A stretch of 64,000 nt of DNA from Gemmata massiliana (GCF_901538265.1 NZ_LR593886.1:434001-498000), one strand, 5' to 3'. Numbered from the stretch's first letter, positions 7,658 to 16,631 are shown. Numbers and translations: made by a program. Notes: a model not told the origin generated them from the letters alone.

Positions 7658-10600
7658 TTACGAGCCGGCCGGGGTCGCGTCCGACTCCTTGTCGCGGAAA
7701 ACCGGCAACTCGCGCACCGTTTCCTTCGCGGTCGCCTCCATCTCCACCTCCGGTTCGGGGAGCAGTACCGGGGCCGAACGGCGCCGGCGCGCCCACGCCG
7801 CGATGCGCTTCCCGCGAGCGAGCATGTCGTCCCAGATCGAGTACGCGACCGGCGTAACCAACAGTGAGAGCAACAGTGAGAGCAACTGGCCGCCGAGGAT
7901 GACCTTCGCCATACTCGCCCGCGCGCCCGCACCGGGGCCGCTCCCGGTCGCGATCGGGATCATCGCGGCCACGAGCATCACCGTCGTCATCAGGATCGGC
8001 CGGAACCGGGCCTCGTTCGCTTTGAGAATGGCCTCGTTGCGGGGCAGCCCCTTCGCGATCAGCACGTTCGTGTAGTCCACCTGCAAGATGCCGTTCTTCT
8101 TCACGATGCCGAACAGCATGAACAGCCCGATCATCGCGTACACATCGAGCGGCGTGCGGAGCAGCATGAGCGAGATCAGCGCGAACGGCAGCGTGAGCGG
8201 CACCGCCATAAGGATCGTAATGGGATGGATGACGCTCTCGAACTGCGCCGCGAGGATCATGTACATGAAGACGAACGCGAGCATGAACGCGAGCAGGAAG
8301 TTCGAGTTCGAGTCGGCCATGAGCTTCGCTTCGCCGAGGAACTCGTACCGGTACTCGGGCGGCATGTCGAGTTCCTGCACGTAGGCCTGCACTTCCGGGA
8401 GCGCGTCGCCGAGGGCCACGCCCGGCGCGAAGTTGCACTGCACCCCGATCTGGCGCTGCCGGTTGTAGCGCTCGATGGTCGCGGGGCCTTTCTCGTCGGC
8501 CAGCTTCGCGAACGTGCGTAACTCGATCAGTTCGCCCTTCGTGTCGGGTACCATGAGGGCGTCGATCGCCGTGGACCGGTCGCGGCTCGGCAGTGCGGCG
8601 CGGAGCCAGACGTCGTACTGATCCGCACCCTCCTTGTACTTCGTCACCGGCTCGCCGCCGACCAGCAGTCCCAGCGCGGTCGCGACGCCCTGCACGTTCA
8701 CGCGCTGGTCGGCGGCGCGTTGACGGTCGATTCGCACCTGGAGCTCAGGGTTGCGCCCCGCGGCGTTCGTGTCCACGTCCGTGAACTTCGGGTTCGTTTT
8801 CATCTTCTTCATGATCTGCGCCGCGAATTCGTCGAGTTTCGCGCCGTCCGGCCCGCGGATACTCAGGTCGAGCTGCGCGTTCTTGAACGCGCTGGAACTG
8901 ATAAGCTTCACGTCCTGCACCGACGTGCGCAGGTCCGGGTAGTCCGCCATCAGCACGCGGGCGTCGGCCATCGCGTCGCGCTGGCCGAACTCGCGCTCGC
9001 GCAGGTCGGTCATGCGGCAGTAGATGTTCACCTGGGTCACGTCGCCCTGCCCCTTCGGAGCGCGGCCGTCGGTCGGTCCGATCACGGTGAACACGTTCGT
9101 CACCCCGCGCACGGTCTTCAGCCGGGACTCGACCTCGGCGAGCTGCGTTTCGGCCGATTTGAGGGTGGTTCCTTCCTTCAGGATGATGGAGACCTCGAAC
9201 TCGCTCTGGTCGTCCTTCGGGACGAAGTCGGTGCCCACGATCATGAACAGCACCGGGGTGCTGAGGAACGTGACGATCGTGGCGAGCACGACCACCCACC
9301 GGTGCCGCAGCGACCACGCGAGGATGCCGACGTAGGCCCGCGTGAGCCACCCGGACGAGTGGGGGTGCTCAGAACCTAACCCCCCGGCCCCCTTCCCTGA
9401 AAAGGAAGGGGGAGAAAGAGAAGCCTTGCCGTTTTCTAGCCCCTCTCCCTTTGGGGGAGGGGTTGGGGAGGGGTTCTTTAAAGGTTTCAGCACCCACGCA
9501 CAGAGCATCGGCGTGAGGGTGAAGCTGACGGCCATGCTCATCAGGATCGCGAACGCGACCACGAACCCGAAGCTGTTGAAGAACCGCCCGACCTGCCCGG
9601 ACATGAACGCGATCGGCGCGAAGATCACCACCAGCGAGAGCGTCGTCGCGATCACCGCGAGCGAGATTTCTTTGGTGGCCAGGCTCGCGGCCTCCCAACC
9701 GCTTGAACCCTCTTCTTCCATGTGCCGGAACACGTTCTCCAGCACCACCACCGCGTCGTCGATCACGATCCCGACCGCGAGGATGAGGCCCAGGAGGGTC
9801 ATGTTGTTGAGGCTGAAGCCCATCACGTCCATGAACGCGAACGTGCCGACGATGCTGGTCGGCACCGCGGTCGCGGCGATGAGCGTCGCGCGCCAGTCGC
9901 GCAAGAAGATGAAGATGGTGCCGACGACGAGGAACGCCGCGAGCACGAGGTGGAACTTCACCTCCTCGATCGATCCCTTAATAAACTTCGACTGGTCGCG
10001 GATGATCTCGGTTTTGATGTCGGCCGGGAGCGTCGGTTGGATCTTCGCGAGTCGCGCCTTGACCGCGTCGGCCACGGCCACCGTGTTCCCGCCGGACTGT
10101 TTCTGAATGATGAGGCTGACCGCAACGTTACCGTCCAGTCGCGACTTCCCGCGCGGCTCTTCCACGCTGTCGGTGACCGTGGCCACGTCCTTCACGCGGA
10201 TCGAATACTTCAGCCCGTCGTCCCCGGTGCGCGTCTCGATGATGACGTCTTCAAAGTCGGCGGGTTTCTGGATGCGCCCGACGGTGCGCAGCCCGAACTC
10301 GGTTAACCCACTGTCGACTTTACCCCCGGGCAGCTCCATGTTCTGCGCCGCGAGCGCCTTCCGCACGTCTTCGGCCGAGAGCTTGTGGGCGCGGAGCCGG
10401 TCCGGTTTGAGCACGACGTTCACCGCGCGCTGTTCGCCGCCCACGATCACCACCGCGCCGACCCCGGTCACCGCTTCCAGGTCTTCTTTGATCTGCTTCT
10501 TGGCGATCTCAGTGACCTCGCGCAGTTTGCGCCCGGACCCACCGGAGACCACCACCGTGACCACCGGGGCCGCGTCGAGGTTGAACTTCTCGACTACGGG

Positions 10601-10975
10601 TGGGTCGGTGCCGAAGGGCAACCGGGGCAAGAGCGTCGACACCTTGTCGCGCACGTCCTGCGCGGCGATGTCGCCGTTCCGCTCCAGTTTGAACCCGATC
10701 ACGACGCTGGACACGCCCTCGCGCGTGGTGCTGCGCAGTTCGTCAATGCCGGAAACGGTGTTTACCGCCTCCTCGACCTGGCGCGTCACGCTGGATTCCA
10801 TTTCCTCGACGCCCGCGCCGCGCAGCGTGGTCGTCACCACGACCACGGGCACGTCCACGTTCGGGAACAGTTCGACGCCGAGTCGAGTGTACGACGCCAG
10901 ACCGAGCACCACCGGCCCGAGAACGAGCATGGTGGTGAACACCGGCCGGCGGATGCAGATGTCCCAAATGGTCAT
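7658..10975 (-). CDS. RND efflux transporter permease (AcrB/HAE1 family) with repeat insertion
   Basis: An inner-membrane proton-driven drug or solute exporter of 1105 residues. It has the full RND layout: an N-terminal helix after MTIWDICIRRPVFTTML, a large periplasmic domain, helices 2-6 including the LGLILAVGIVIDDAVVVLEN block with its paired Asp, then a second half with the same arrangement. Residues about 498-535 (NPSPTPPPKGEG, then SPPSFSGKGAGGLG) do not belong to the family. They are encoded by a palindromic repeat (9372-9484) inserted in frame in the cytoplasmic loop between helices 6 and 7. It partners the adaptor gene at 11113; no TolC-like outer membrane gene is in the window. Confidence 0.93.
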   Translation of the reverse strand: MTIWDICIRRPVFTTMLVLGPVVLGLASYTRLGVELFPNVDVPVVVVTTTLRGAGVEEMESSVTRQVEEAVNTVSGIDELRSTTREGVSSVVIGFKLERNGDIAAQDVRDKVSTLLPRLPFGTDPPVVEKFNLDAAPVVTVVVSGGSGRKLREVTEIAKKQIKEDLEAVTGVGAVVIVGGEQRAVNVVLKPDRLRAHKLSAEDVRKALAAQNMELPGGKVDSGLTEFGLRTVGRIQKPADFEDVIIETRTGDDGLKYSIRVKDVATVTDSVEEPRGKSRLDGNVAVSLIIQKQSGGNTVAVADAVKARLAKIQPTLPADIKTEIIRDQSKFIKGSIEEVKFHLVLAAFLVVGTIFIFLRDWRATLIAATAVPTSIVGTFAFMDVMGFSLNNMTLLGLILAVGIVIDDAVVVLENVFRHMEEEGSSGWEAASLATKEISLAVIATTLSLVVIFAPIAFMSGQVGRFFNSFGFVVAFAILMSMAVSFTLTPMLCAWVLKPLKNPSPTPPPKGEGLENGKASLSPPSFSGKGAGGLGSEHPHSSGWLTRAYVGILAWSLRHRWVVVLATIVTFLSTPVLFMIVGTDFVPKDDQSEFEVSIILKEGTTLKSAETQLAEVESRLKTVRGVTNVFTVIGPTDGRAPKGQGDVTQVNIYCRMTDLREREFGQRDAMADARVLMADYPDLRTSVQDVKLISSSAFKNAQLDLSIRGPDGAKLDEFAAQIMKKMKTNPKFTDVDTNAAGRNPELQVRIDRQRAADQRVNVQGVATALGLLVGGEPVTKYKEGADQYDVWLRAALPSRDRSTAIDALMVPDTKGELIELRTFAKLADEKGPATIERYNRQRQIGVQCNFAPGVALGDALPEVQAYVQELDMPPEYRYEFLGEAKLMADSNSNFLLAFMLAFVFMYMILAAQFESVIHPITILMAVPLTLPFALISLMLLRTPLDVYAMIGLFMLFGIVKKNGILQVDYTNVLIAKGLPRNEAILKANEARFRPILMTTVMLVAAMIPIATGSGPGAGARASMAKVILGGQLLSLLLSLLVTPVAYSIWDDMLARGKRIAAWARRRRSAPVLLPEPEVEMEATAKETVRELPVFRDKESDATPAGS
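9372..9484. repeat. In-frame palindromic repeat cluster 1
   Basis: Two G/C-rich hairpins lie inside the RND permease gene: 9-bp arms at 9388-9396/9404-9412, and 10-bp arms (one G-T) at 9440-9449/9453-9462. Their flanks (GAACCTAACCCCC and GGGGTTGGGGAGGGG) match units of the larger clusters at 12364 and 42776. It encodes about 38 residues absent from the RND family. Confidence 0.8.
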
Positions 10976-11112
10976 ACGGCACGTCGCAAGTCGTAAGGTC
11001 GAATGTCGTAAAGTCCCGGAGGGACACGGTGGTTGTTAAGGGTGAAGTCGGTACATTTGGGCCGGTATTAGCGACTTTTGACGTTCCGACTTGCGACCTA
11101 TGGACTCTCTGC
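10976..11112. repeat. Imperfect inverted repeat between the efflux genes
   Basis: Bases 10983-11003 (core GTCGCAAGTCGTAAGGTCGA) pair imperfectly with 11077-11097 across a 73-base loop (about three mismatches in ~20). The core is nearly identical to 34489-34509, so this is a small dispersed family. Here it sits between the adaptor stop and the permease start, inside an apparent operon. Confidence 0.6.
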
Positions 11113-12750
11113 TCAGCGAACGCGAATGGGTGTTCCGTCTACCAACTGCGACTGTCCCGTAACGACGACTTTGGCCCCCGCGGGCAGGCCGGTGACTTCG
11201 AGCCAGTCCTTGTCCCGCACGCCGATGCCGACTTCGACGACCTTCGCCTTGTTACCGTCCACGACGAACACTTTGTTCACACCAGCGAACTGCACGAGCG
11301 CTTCCGGCGGGATGGTTACAACGGTGTCGGACCGGACCACGATCTCGCCCGTCGCGAACCCACCGGCCTTCAATCGTCCGTCGCCGTTGCGCACCCCGAT
11401 CACCACACCGAACGTGCGGTTGCCCGTGTCCGTCGTCGGGCTGATACGCGCCACGAACCCGGTGAAAGTCTGGTTCGGGTACGCCTCGACCTTCAGTTCC
11501 ACGTTCTGGCCGGTAATGACTTCGGGTGCGTGCTTTTCGGGGATCGTGACGCCGAACTTCAGTGCGTGGTCGATCACGAGCCGGTAACAACTCGTCGCGG
11601 GCATCGATTCGACCGGCGAGCCGATCGAAACCATCTTCTGCGCGATCGCGTACTTGAGTGGCGTGGTAGTCGGTCCGAGTTCCTTGAGCCACGCGCTCCA
11701 CTCGGGCGGGTTCGGCGCGTTCAACTTGGTGTCGTTGAGTTTGCGCTCCGCGTCGTCCAGCGCGGCCTTGAGGCGCCGGGCGTTCGCGAGCGTGACGCGG
11801 GCGTCCGTCTCGGCGACCTGCACGCGGGTCTTCGCGACCGTGAGTCGGTTGGTGGCGGAATCGAGGATTTGCCGCGACCCGACCCCACTCGCCATCTCTC
11901 GCTCGGCGCGCTTCAGTTCGGACTCGGCGAGTTCTGCGTTGGCTTTCGCTTCGGCTACCGCGTCCACGCGCGGGAGCCACTGCTCGAACGCGGCGTCGGT
12001 CGCCGGGAGCGCGGTGAGTTTCAGCTTGCGAAGTTCGGCCTCGAACGCGGGCCGGGCTTGGTCGACCGCGAGCCGGTACTCGGTGTCATCGAGTTCGAGC
12101 AGCGGTTCGCCCGGCCCCACGCGGTCGCCCACGTCCTTGAACGCACGGAGCACGCGCCCGCCCACCTTCGGCGAGAGTGTCACGTCCTCGTAGGGGTACA
12201 GCGTGCCGACGACTGATACGGTTCGGCGCAGCGGCATCGTCTTCGCGTCCGCCACGGTGACCGGCACGGCTTTCACTTCCGCGTCGGCCGTGGACGTGCC
12301 GGGCTTGGGGGCACACGCCGGGAGCGCGAGAAGGAAGAGAAGAGGCAAGAACTTACTTCCCCGTCGAAGGGGAGAACCTCCCCCCCCATCTCCCCTCCCT
12401 GAAGGGGTGAGACCGCTGGCAGAACCTACCCCCCCGTCCCCCCTCCCTGAAGGGAAGGGGGAGTTAGAACCATTGGCTGAAGGTGTAGTTTCAAGCACAG
12501 CGGGCTCGCGCGCCGGCTCCCCCTTCCCTTCAGGGAGGGGGGACGGGGGGGTAGGTTCTGACTGTAACCCCTCCCCAACCCCTCCCCTAAACGGAGAGGG
12601 GCTTAAAACCACCGCGGATGGCTTCACGCCTGTTGTTTTTGGTTCTGTTCCCCCTTCCTTCTTAGGGAAGGGGGTTAGGGGGTTAGGTTGCATTTGCTTC
12701 CCCTTTCCTGCAGGGCGGGGAGACGGGGTACGTTCTTCCTTGTGCCTCAT
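11113..12750 (-). CDS. RND efflux periplasmic adaptor (HlyD/MFP family), repeat-expanded N-terminus
   Basis: The membrane-fusion subunit that links the RND pump to the outer membrane. Residues about 155-545 are a normal adaptor: VSVVGTLYPYEDVTLSPKVG (lipoyl half), a long helical hairpin, then VEAYPNQTFTGFVARISPTT and a C-terminal barrel. The expected lipoprotein signal is present but starts at residue 131 (RGSKFLPLLFLLALPAC, lipid-attachment Cys146). Residues about 8-129 come from a palindromic repeat cluster inserted in frame after MRHKEER. The ATG overlaps the TetR stop (ATGA), so the original start is probably intact. Whether the distal signal still works is unclear; no better internal ATG or GTG was found. 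Confidence 0.88.
   Translation of the reverse strand: MRHKEERTPSPRPAGKGKQMQPNPLTPFPKKEGGTEPKTTGVKPSAVVLSPSPFRGGVGEGLQSEPTPPSPLPEGKGEPAREPAVLETTPSANGSNSPFPSGRGDGGVGSASGLTPSGRGDGGGGSPLRRGSKFLPLLFLLALPACAPKPGTSTADAEVKAVPVTVADAKTMPLRRTVSVVGTLYPYEDVTLSPKVGGRVLRAFKDVGDRVGPGEPLLELDDTEYRLAVDQARPAFEAELRKLKLTALPATDAAFEQWLPRVDAVAEAKANAELAESELKRAEREMASGVGSRQILDSATNRLTVAKTRVQVAETDARVTLANARRLKAALDDAERKLNDTKLNAPNPPEWSAWLKELGPTTTPLKYAIAQKMVSIGSPVESMPATSCYRLVIDHALKFGVTIPEKHAPEVITGQNVELKVEAYPNQTFTGFVARISPTTDTGNRTFGVVIGVRNGDGRLKAGGFATGEIVVRSDTVVTIPPEALVQFAGVNKVFVVDGNKAKVVEVGIGVRDKDWLEVTGLPAGAKVVVTGQSQLVDGTPIRVR
12364..12731. repeat. In-frame palindromic repeat cluster 2
   Basis: A composite of G/C-rich palindromes inside the 5' end of the adaptor gene. 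It includes a perfect 43-bp inverted repeat (12421-12463 with 12517-12559), a hairpin CCCCTCCCC...GGAGAGGGG type unit (about 12569-12601), and a unit with CCCCCTTCC...GGAAGGGGG (about 12650-12675). The 60 bases at 12551-12610 match 42899-42958 with one difference. It is open in the host frame throughout. Confidence 0.88.
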
Positions 12751-13400
12751 TGCCTGTCCTCTTTCGCGCCCTTGTTCGGCAAAAGGAGTCCGTTCAGAAC
12801 GACATCGAGCACGTCCTCGGCCTGCGCGACCGGGTCGCTGGGCCGGTTCGCCAACAGGTTTGTCAGGATGGTGCCGTACAGCAGGTCACCAATGACCGCG
12901 AAGAACCGCTCCTGCGGTACGGGGCGAATCACCCTGGATTCGACTAAACGGTTGAAGAATAACTCGTGTTTGCACTCGATCTCGTCGTCTTTGGTGACGA
13001 AGTAGAGCGGGCGGTGGTGGTGCGGGAACGCGGCTCGCTCTTGGATAAAAAGCTCCGCCATTTCCGGCCGCCGGTGGAAGAACCCCAAATAAGTCCGCAC
13101 CGCAGCGCGAATCAGCTCGACCCCGTCGTGCGGTTGCATCAGCACCGCGTCCATTTCCGCTTCGAGTTCCTTCAGCCCGCGCTCGACGGCGTTCAGGAAC
13201 AGTTGTTCCTTTGTGGGGAAGTAGCGGTAAACGGTGCCGTTGCCGACGCCGACGTGGTTCGCGATGGTCTGCACTTGAGTGTTCGCGAATCCGTAAGTCG
13301 CGAACACGCGCGCAGCGGTATCGAGAATTTGAGCTTTTCGGCGCGTTTCGAGATCGGGGTCTTTTGGTCGCCCCGGTCTCCGGTTCTCAGTGGCACTCAT
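12747..13400 (-). CDS. TetR family transcriptional repressor
   Basis: A 217-residue regulator. The N-terminal HTH (about residues 20-66) reads ILDTAARVFATYGFANTQVQ then VGNGTVYRYFPTKEQLFL, a textbook TetR signature. The C-terminal ~140 residues are the helical ligand-binding domain and include a conserved-looking FFHRRPEMAELFIQERAAF. It is first in a three-gene operon with the adaptor and permease: its TGA overlaps the adaptor ATG by four bases. It most likely represses its own operon through the palindrome at 13462-13476, with release by a pump substrate. The ligand cannot be read from the sequence. Confidence 0.93.
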   Translation of the reverse strand: MSATENRRPGRPKDPDLETRRKAQILDTAARVFATYGFANTQVQTIANHVGVGNGTVYRYFPTKEQLFLNAVERGLKELEAEMDAVLMQPHDGVELIRAAVRTYLGFFHRRPEMAELFIQERAAFPHHHRPLYFVTKDDEIECKHELFFNRLVESRVIRPVPQERFFAVIGDLLYGTILTNLLANRPSDPVAQAEDVLDVVLNGLLLPNKGAKEDRQ

Positions 13401-13430
13401 GTGTGCCCCGTGAGAGGAGATGAATAGTTA

Positions 13431-13444
13431 ACGGATTGGTCCGT
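13431..13444. promoter_or_regulatory. Second small palindrome upstream of TetR
   Basis: ACGGA-TTGG-TCCGT (13431-13444) is a 5-bp inverted repeat in the 5' leader of the TetR operon, 30 bases upstream of the ATG. It could be a secondary operator. Confidence 0.35.
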
Positions 13445-13454
13445 CCGGAAAATA

Positions 13455-13482
13455 AGTATAACCTTTGTGACAAAGGCGACAA
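13455..13482 (-). promoter_or_regulatory. Promoter and candidate TetR operator
   Basis: On minus, TTGTCG (13482-13477) and TATACT (13460-13455) are 16 bases apart, a plausible sigma-70 promoter for the TetR-adaptor-RND operon. The spacer holds a perfect palindrome, CCTTTG-TGA-CAAAGG (13462-13476), well placed for repression. Both sites are inferred from pattern only. Confidence 0.55.
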
Positions 13483-13741
13483 TCCCAATTTCCCCGAATA
13501 ACCCGGTTCGCCGCGTCTCGTTGAAATCACGAGAGTTACGCTCACGAGGGCGGTATTTGGCACCCGAAATCTGTGCTTTGAGGGCGTCCGAAGAAGGCGT
13601 TCGCGTGCGGGCTGTTGGTATTTTGGTGCCTCTGGCTTCCCGCTCGCACTGGCATTCGTGTGTGTGCAATCTGCGAAATTCCGTTTCCTTGAGGGGCAAT
13701 CGGGTTACAATTCTCTATCCCGCCGATTGGAACCTGATCTC

Positions 13742-14716
13742 ATGCCGCTTGACTGGTCCCCGCTGGTAGAGTTTCTTCGCCGTTACGAACGCCCGTTGCT
13801 GATGACCCACATTCGCCCGGACGCGGACGGAATGGGATCGCAGCTCGCCCTTTACGACGCCCTCGTCGCGATCGGGCGGCAACCGCGGGTCGCGATCGCG
13901 AGCAAGTTGCTCCCGCGCTACGAGTTCCTGGACCCGCAACGGCGCGTGATCGAGGACTTCAAGCCTTCTGCGTTCACGGACCGCGATTGTGTGGTGGTGC
14001 TCGATACCGGAACGTGGAACCAGTTGGGCGACTTCGGCGACTGGTTGAAGAAATCGCCGCTCCCGCGTGCCGTGGTGGACCACCACCGAACGCAGGACGA
14101 TTTGGGCGGGTTGCAGTTGGTGGACATCACGGCCGAAGCGACCGGCCGGCTGGCGCACGAGATCATTCGGGCGCTGGGGGCGCCGCTCTCGCAGCAGGCC
14201 GCCCACAATCTGTTCATGGCGATCGCGACCGACACGGGGTGGTTCCGGCACCAGAACGCGACCCCGGCGACCTTTACTCTGTGCGGCGAACTGGTCGCGG
14301 CCGGGGCGAACCCGACGGTCCTGTACGAGCAACTGTACGAGGCCGCGACGCTCGCCCGGTTCAAGCTCACGGCGGTCGCGCTGGACCGGCTCGCGGTGCG
14401 GGCGAACGGCAAAATCGCCTTCACCGAGATCTCGCTGGCCGACTACGAGAAGACGGGCGCGGTGCCGGGCGATACGGAAGACCTGATTAACTACCCGCGC
14501 GGTGTGGAAGGTGTGGACCTCGCCCTCGTGTTCATCGAGCAACCCGGCGGCGGAACGAAAGTGAGCTTCCGGTCGCGCGCCGCGGACGTGTCGAAATTGG
14601 CCGAACAGTTCGGCGGCGGCGGGCACAAACTCGCGAGCGGCGCCCGCGTGAACAAGCCGCTGGCGGAAGCCCGCGAAACCGTACTGGCCGCCGCGGTTGC
14701 CTTGTTGGGACAGTAG
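13742..14716 (+). CDS. nrnA: Bifunctional oligoribonuclease/PAP phosphatase NrnA (DHH-DHHA1)
   Basis: A 324-residue cytoplasmic phosphoesterase that would degrade nanoRNAs and dephosphorylate pAp. The DHH domain (about residues 1-190) has HIRPDADGMGSQLAL (residues 23-37), VVLDTG and AVVDHHRTQDD, the metal-binding triads. The C-terminal DHHA1 domain (about 215-320) ends with the substrate-binding GGGGHKLASGA. The start at 13742 (MPLDWSP) matches usual N-termini better than the ATG at 13658. Divergent from the TetR operon; no downstream partner on the strand is close enough to be cotranscribed. Confidence 0.92.
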   Translation: MPLDWSPLVEFLRRYERPLLMTHIRPDADGMGSQLALYDALVAIGRQPRVAIASKLLPRYEFLDPQRRVIEDFKPSAFTDRDCVVVLDTGTWNQLGDFGDWLKKSPLPRAVVDHHRTQDDLGGLQLVDITAEATGRLAHEIIRALGAPLSQQAAHNLFMAIATDTGWFRHQNATPATFTLCGELVAAGANPTVLYEQLYEAATLARFKLTAVALDRLAVRANGKIAFTEISLADYEKTGAVPGDTEDLINYPRGVEGVDLALVFIEQPGGGTKVSFRSRAADVSKLAEQFGGGGHKLASGARVNKPLAEARETVLAAAVALLGQ

Positions 14717-14848
14717 CCTCGACCCACCCAAGTACACGGACCCGAACGGAGCCACCATCCCGACGAAGTGACCGACTGTCGCGAAACGGGACGGCTCCGC
14801 TTGGGTTCGCTTGTTGTTATTTGAACTTCGCTCCGCAGAGGAGTTCCC

Positions 14849-16618
14849 ATGTCGTATACCCTTCGCGATTTGCCGCTGCCGGTAAAAGTGGTGGCGTCCG
14901 TGTTCCTGCTGGCGGTCGGCGCCGGGTACACCTCGGCGATGCTGCAACTTCACATTCAGGACTCGAAGTCTGGTAAGCCGATGCCCACGTTCGATGACGT
15001 GGTGCTGAAGTTTACGGGGAAGAAGCGGGTCGACCCGAACGCACCCCCGCCGCGCCCGGTGTCGCGCCTGGAGGCGCTCATCACCTCGGAAACGGTCGTG
15101 ATTAACGGCGCGTCCATGACGGCCGCGTTCACTACCGAGGACCGGTCGAAGGGAGATTTGAAACACCCCAATGCAGTCAAATCTCGGGGAGTGGAGACCG
15201 TCAAGGCAGAGCGAAAGGGCGAGCAAGCCGTTTTCGCTCTGTGGATCAGCGCTCCGGAAGAACAGCGCAAGGCGGCTTACACGGCGGATAAGTTCGTGCC
15301 GCCCGCGGGCAAAATGCCAGCCGCATTCACGCCCGGACTCAAGGACGGCGACGCGGTCAAAATCAAAACGCTCATCGACGCGCGCTGCGTCACTTGTCAC
15401 TCGAAGGGCGGGGATAAAGAAGACGTCCTACTCGACAACTATGAGGGCCTGAAGCCGTTCATGACGGTGACCGAGGCGCAAGCGGTCAACGGCTGGATCA
15501 AGGTCGAGGAGCCGATCAGCATCAGCAAGCTCACGCAATCGACTCACGCGCACTTGCTCAGTTTCGCCATGCTGTTCTCGCTCACCGGGGTGATCTTCGC
15601 GTTCAGCAGTTGGCCCGCGTGGATGCGCGTGATTATCGGACCGTCGGTGGTCATCGCGGTGTTCGCTGACGTGTCGCTGTGGTGGCTCGCGCGCTTGTGC
15701 GACGAGTGGGGGCCGTATTTCGCGATGGGGGTCATCGGTACCGGGTTCATCGCCGGTTGCGGGCTGTGCGCTCAAATCAGTCTGAGCCTGTTCAACATGT
15801 ACGGGTGGAAGGGCAAGGGCGTCATCGCGCTCTTGTTCGTAGTCGGTGCGCTCGCGGGCGGCGCGTTCGTGATGAAGTTGCTTGCACCCGCGCTGCCGAA
15901 GCCGAAGATCGAAGAAAAGAAACAGGAAGACAAGAAGTCCGAAAATCCCCCGCCGCTTGTGAACGGTGGCAAGGGCGCGAGTGACGGTGTCGTAGCGGCG
16001 AGCAGTGCGATCACCGAAGCCGTATCGAAGAAGCAAGCCTCTACCGCGCCGCGGAAACCGATGCACGCGCTGGACAAGTTGCTCATCTGGCCGCCGATCG
16101 ATCTCGACGGGAACGCGGTTCCGCTGCCCGCGGACCCGAAACAGTTCCCGTTTAATGGCGAGGGCACGATGGTCCACGCCTTCTTCGAGAAAGATAAGGC
16201 GTTCAAGAAGGTCGTAGACGGCTCGGCGCCACAAATCGAGAAGGACCAACTCCGGGCGCAGCGCAAAGGGGACCTCGACGTGATGCTCGCGTGGGTGCGC
16301 TCGCCCGATAGCGTTCGCAAAGCCGCTTACCAAGCCGACAAGTTCGACTTCCCGGGGCTGAGCGACAAGCTCGTTTCGCCGGAGTTGCTCAAAGACAAGA
16401 AGGTGCGGATCAAGTCGCTCATTGATGCCCGGTGCGTGACGTGCCACGGCCCGGAGGGGAAGCAGTCGGACTACTTGCTCGACAGCTACGAGGAACTGTC
16501 GAAATACCTGAAGCCGTTCGATGCGCCGAAGGGGGAGGGGAACACGGGCGCGGCACCGCAACCCGCGGCGGTTCCTGTGAAGATCACGGAACCGATCCCC
16601 GACGCGAAAGACGACTGA
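14849..16618 (+). CDS. Membrane protein with two duplicated CxxCH modules
   Basis: A 589-residue protein with an N-terminal anchor (about residues 10-32), four or so central helices (about 235-350) and two related soluble modules on either side of them. Each module contains RKAAY-ADKF, then LIDARCVTCH and a LLD-YE-L tail (cysteines near residues 179/182 and 530/533). CxxCH is the covalent haem-attachment motif of c-type cytochromes, as in planctomycete-type cytochromes. GAGGAG lies six bases before the ATG. It stands alone between nrnA and a strong terminator. Haem binding is likely; the electron donor and acceptor are unknown. Confidence 0.75.
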   Translation: MSYTLRDLPLPVKVVASVFLLAVGAGYTSAMLQLHIQDSKSGKPMPTFDDVVLKFTGKKRVDPNAPPPRPVSRLEALITSETVVINGASMTAAFTTEDRSKGDLKHPNAVKSRGVETVKAERKGEQAVFALWISAPEEQRKAAYTADKFVPPAGKMPAAFTPGLKDGDAVKIKTLIDARCVTCHSKGGDKEDVLLDNYEGLKPFMTVTEAQAVNGWIKVEEPISISKLTQSTHAHLLSFAMLFSLTGVIFAFSSWPAWMRVIIGPSVVIAVFADVSLWWLARLCDEWGPYFAMGVIGTGFIAGCGLCAQISLSLFNMYGWKGKGVIALLFVVGALAGGAFVMKLLAPALPKPKIEEKKQEDKKSENPPPLVNGGKGASDGVVAASSAITEAVSKKQASTAPRKPMHALDKLLIWPPIDLDGNAVPLPADPKQFPFNGEGTMVHAFFEKDKAFKKVVDGSAPQIEKDQLRAQRKGDLDVMLAWVRSPDSVRKAAYQADKFDFPGLSDKLVSPELLKDKKVRIKSLIDARCVTCHGPEGKQSDYLLDSYEELSKYLKPFDAPKGEGNTGAAPQPAAVPVKITEPIPDAKDD

Positions 16619-16631
16619 CCCATCAAAACAG

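Larger units (their letters stand above)
13401..13741. other. Divergent intergenic region, TetR and nrnA
   Basis: About 340 bases between divergent starts. The TetR-proximal 80 bases hold the promoter and operator listed separately. The rest (about 13490-13741) should carry the nrnA promoter, but I could not pick a convincing -35/-10 pair there. Confidence 0.6.

Noticed and set aside
9372..9484. A CRISPR-like array
   Set aside because: The units are inverted and not direct, of unequal spacing, and there are no spacers or cas genes.
12203..12895. A plus-strand frame through repeat cluster 2
   Set aside because: The G/C-rich palindromes are open in several frames on both strands; this one has no start signal or conserved domain.
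13715..15400. A 561-residue frame on minus
   Set aside because: It runs opposite nrnA and the CxxCH membrane protein, both with clear motifs, and has no Shine-Dalgarno or domain.
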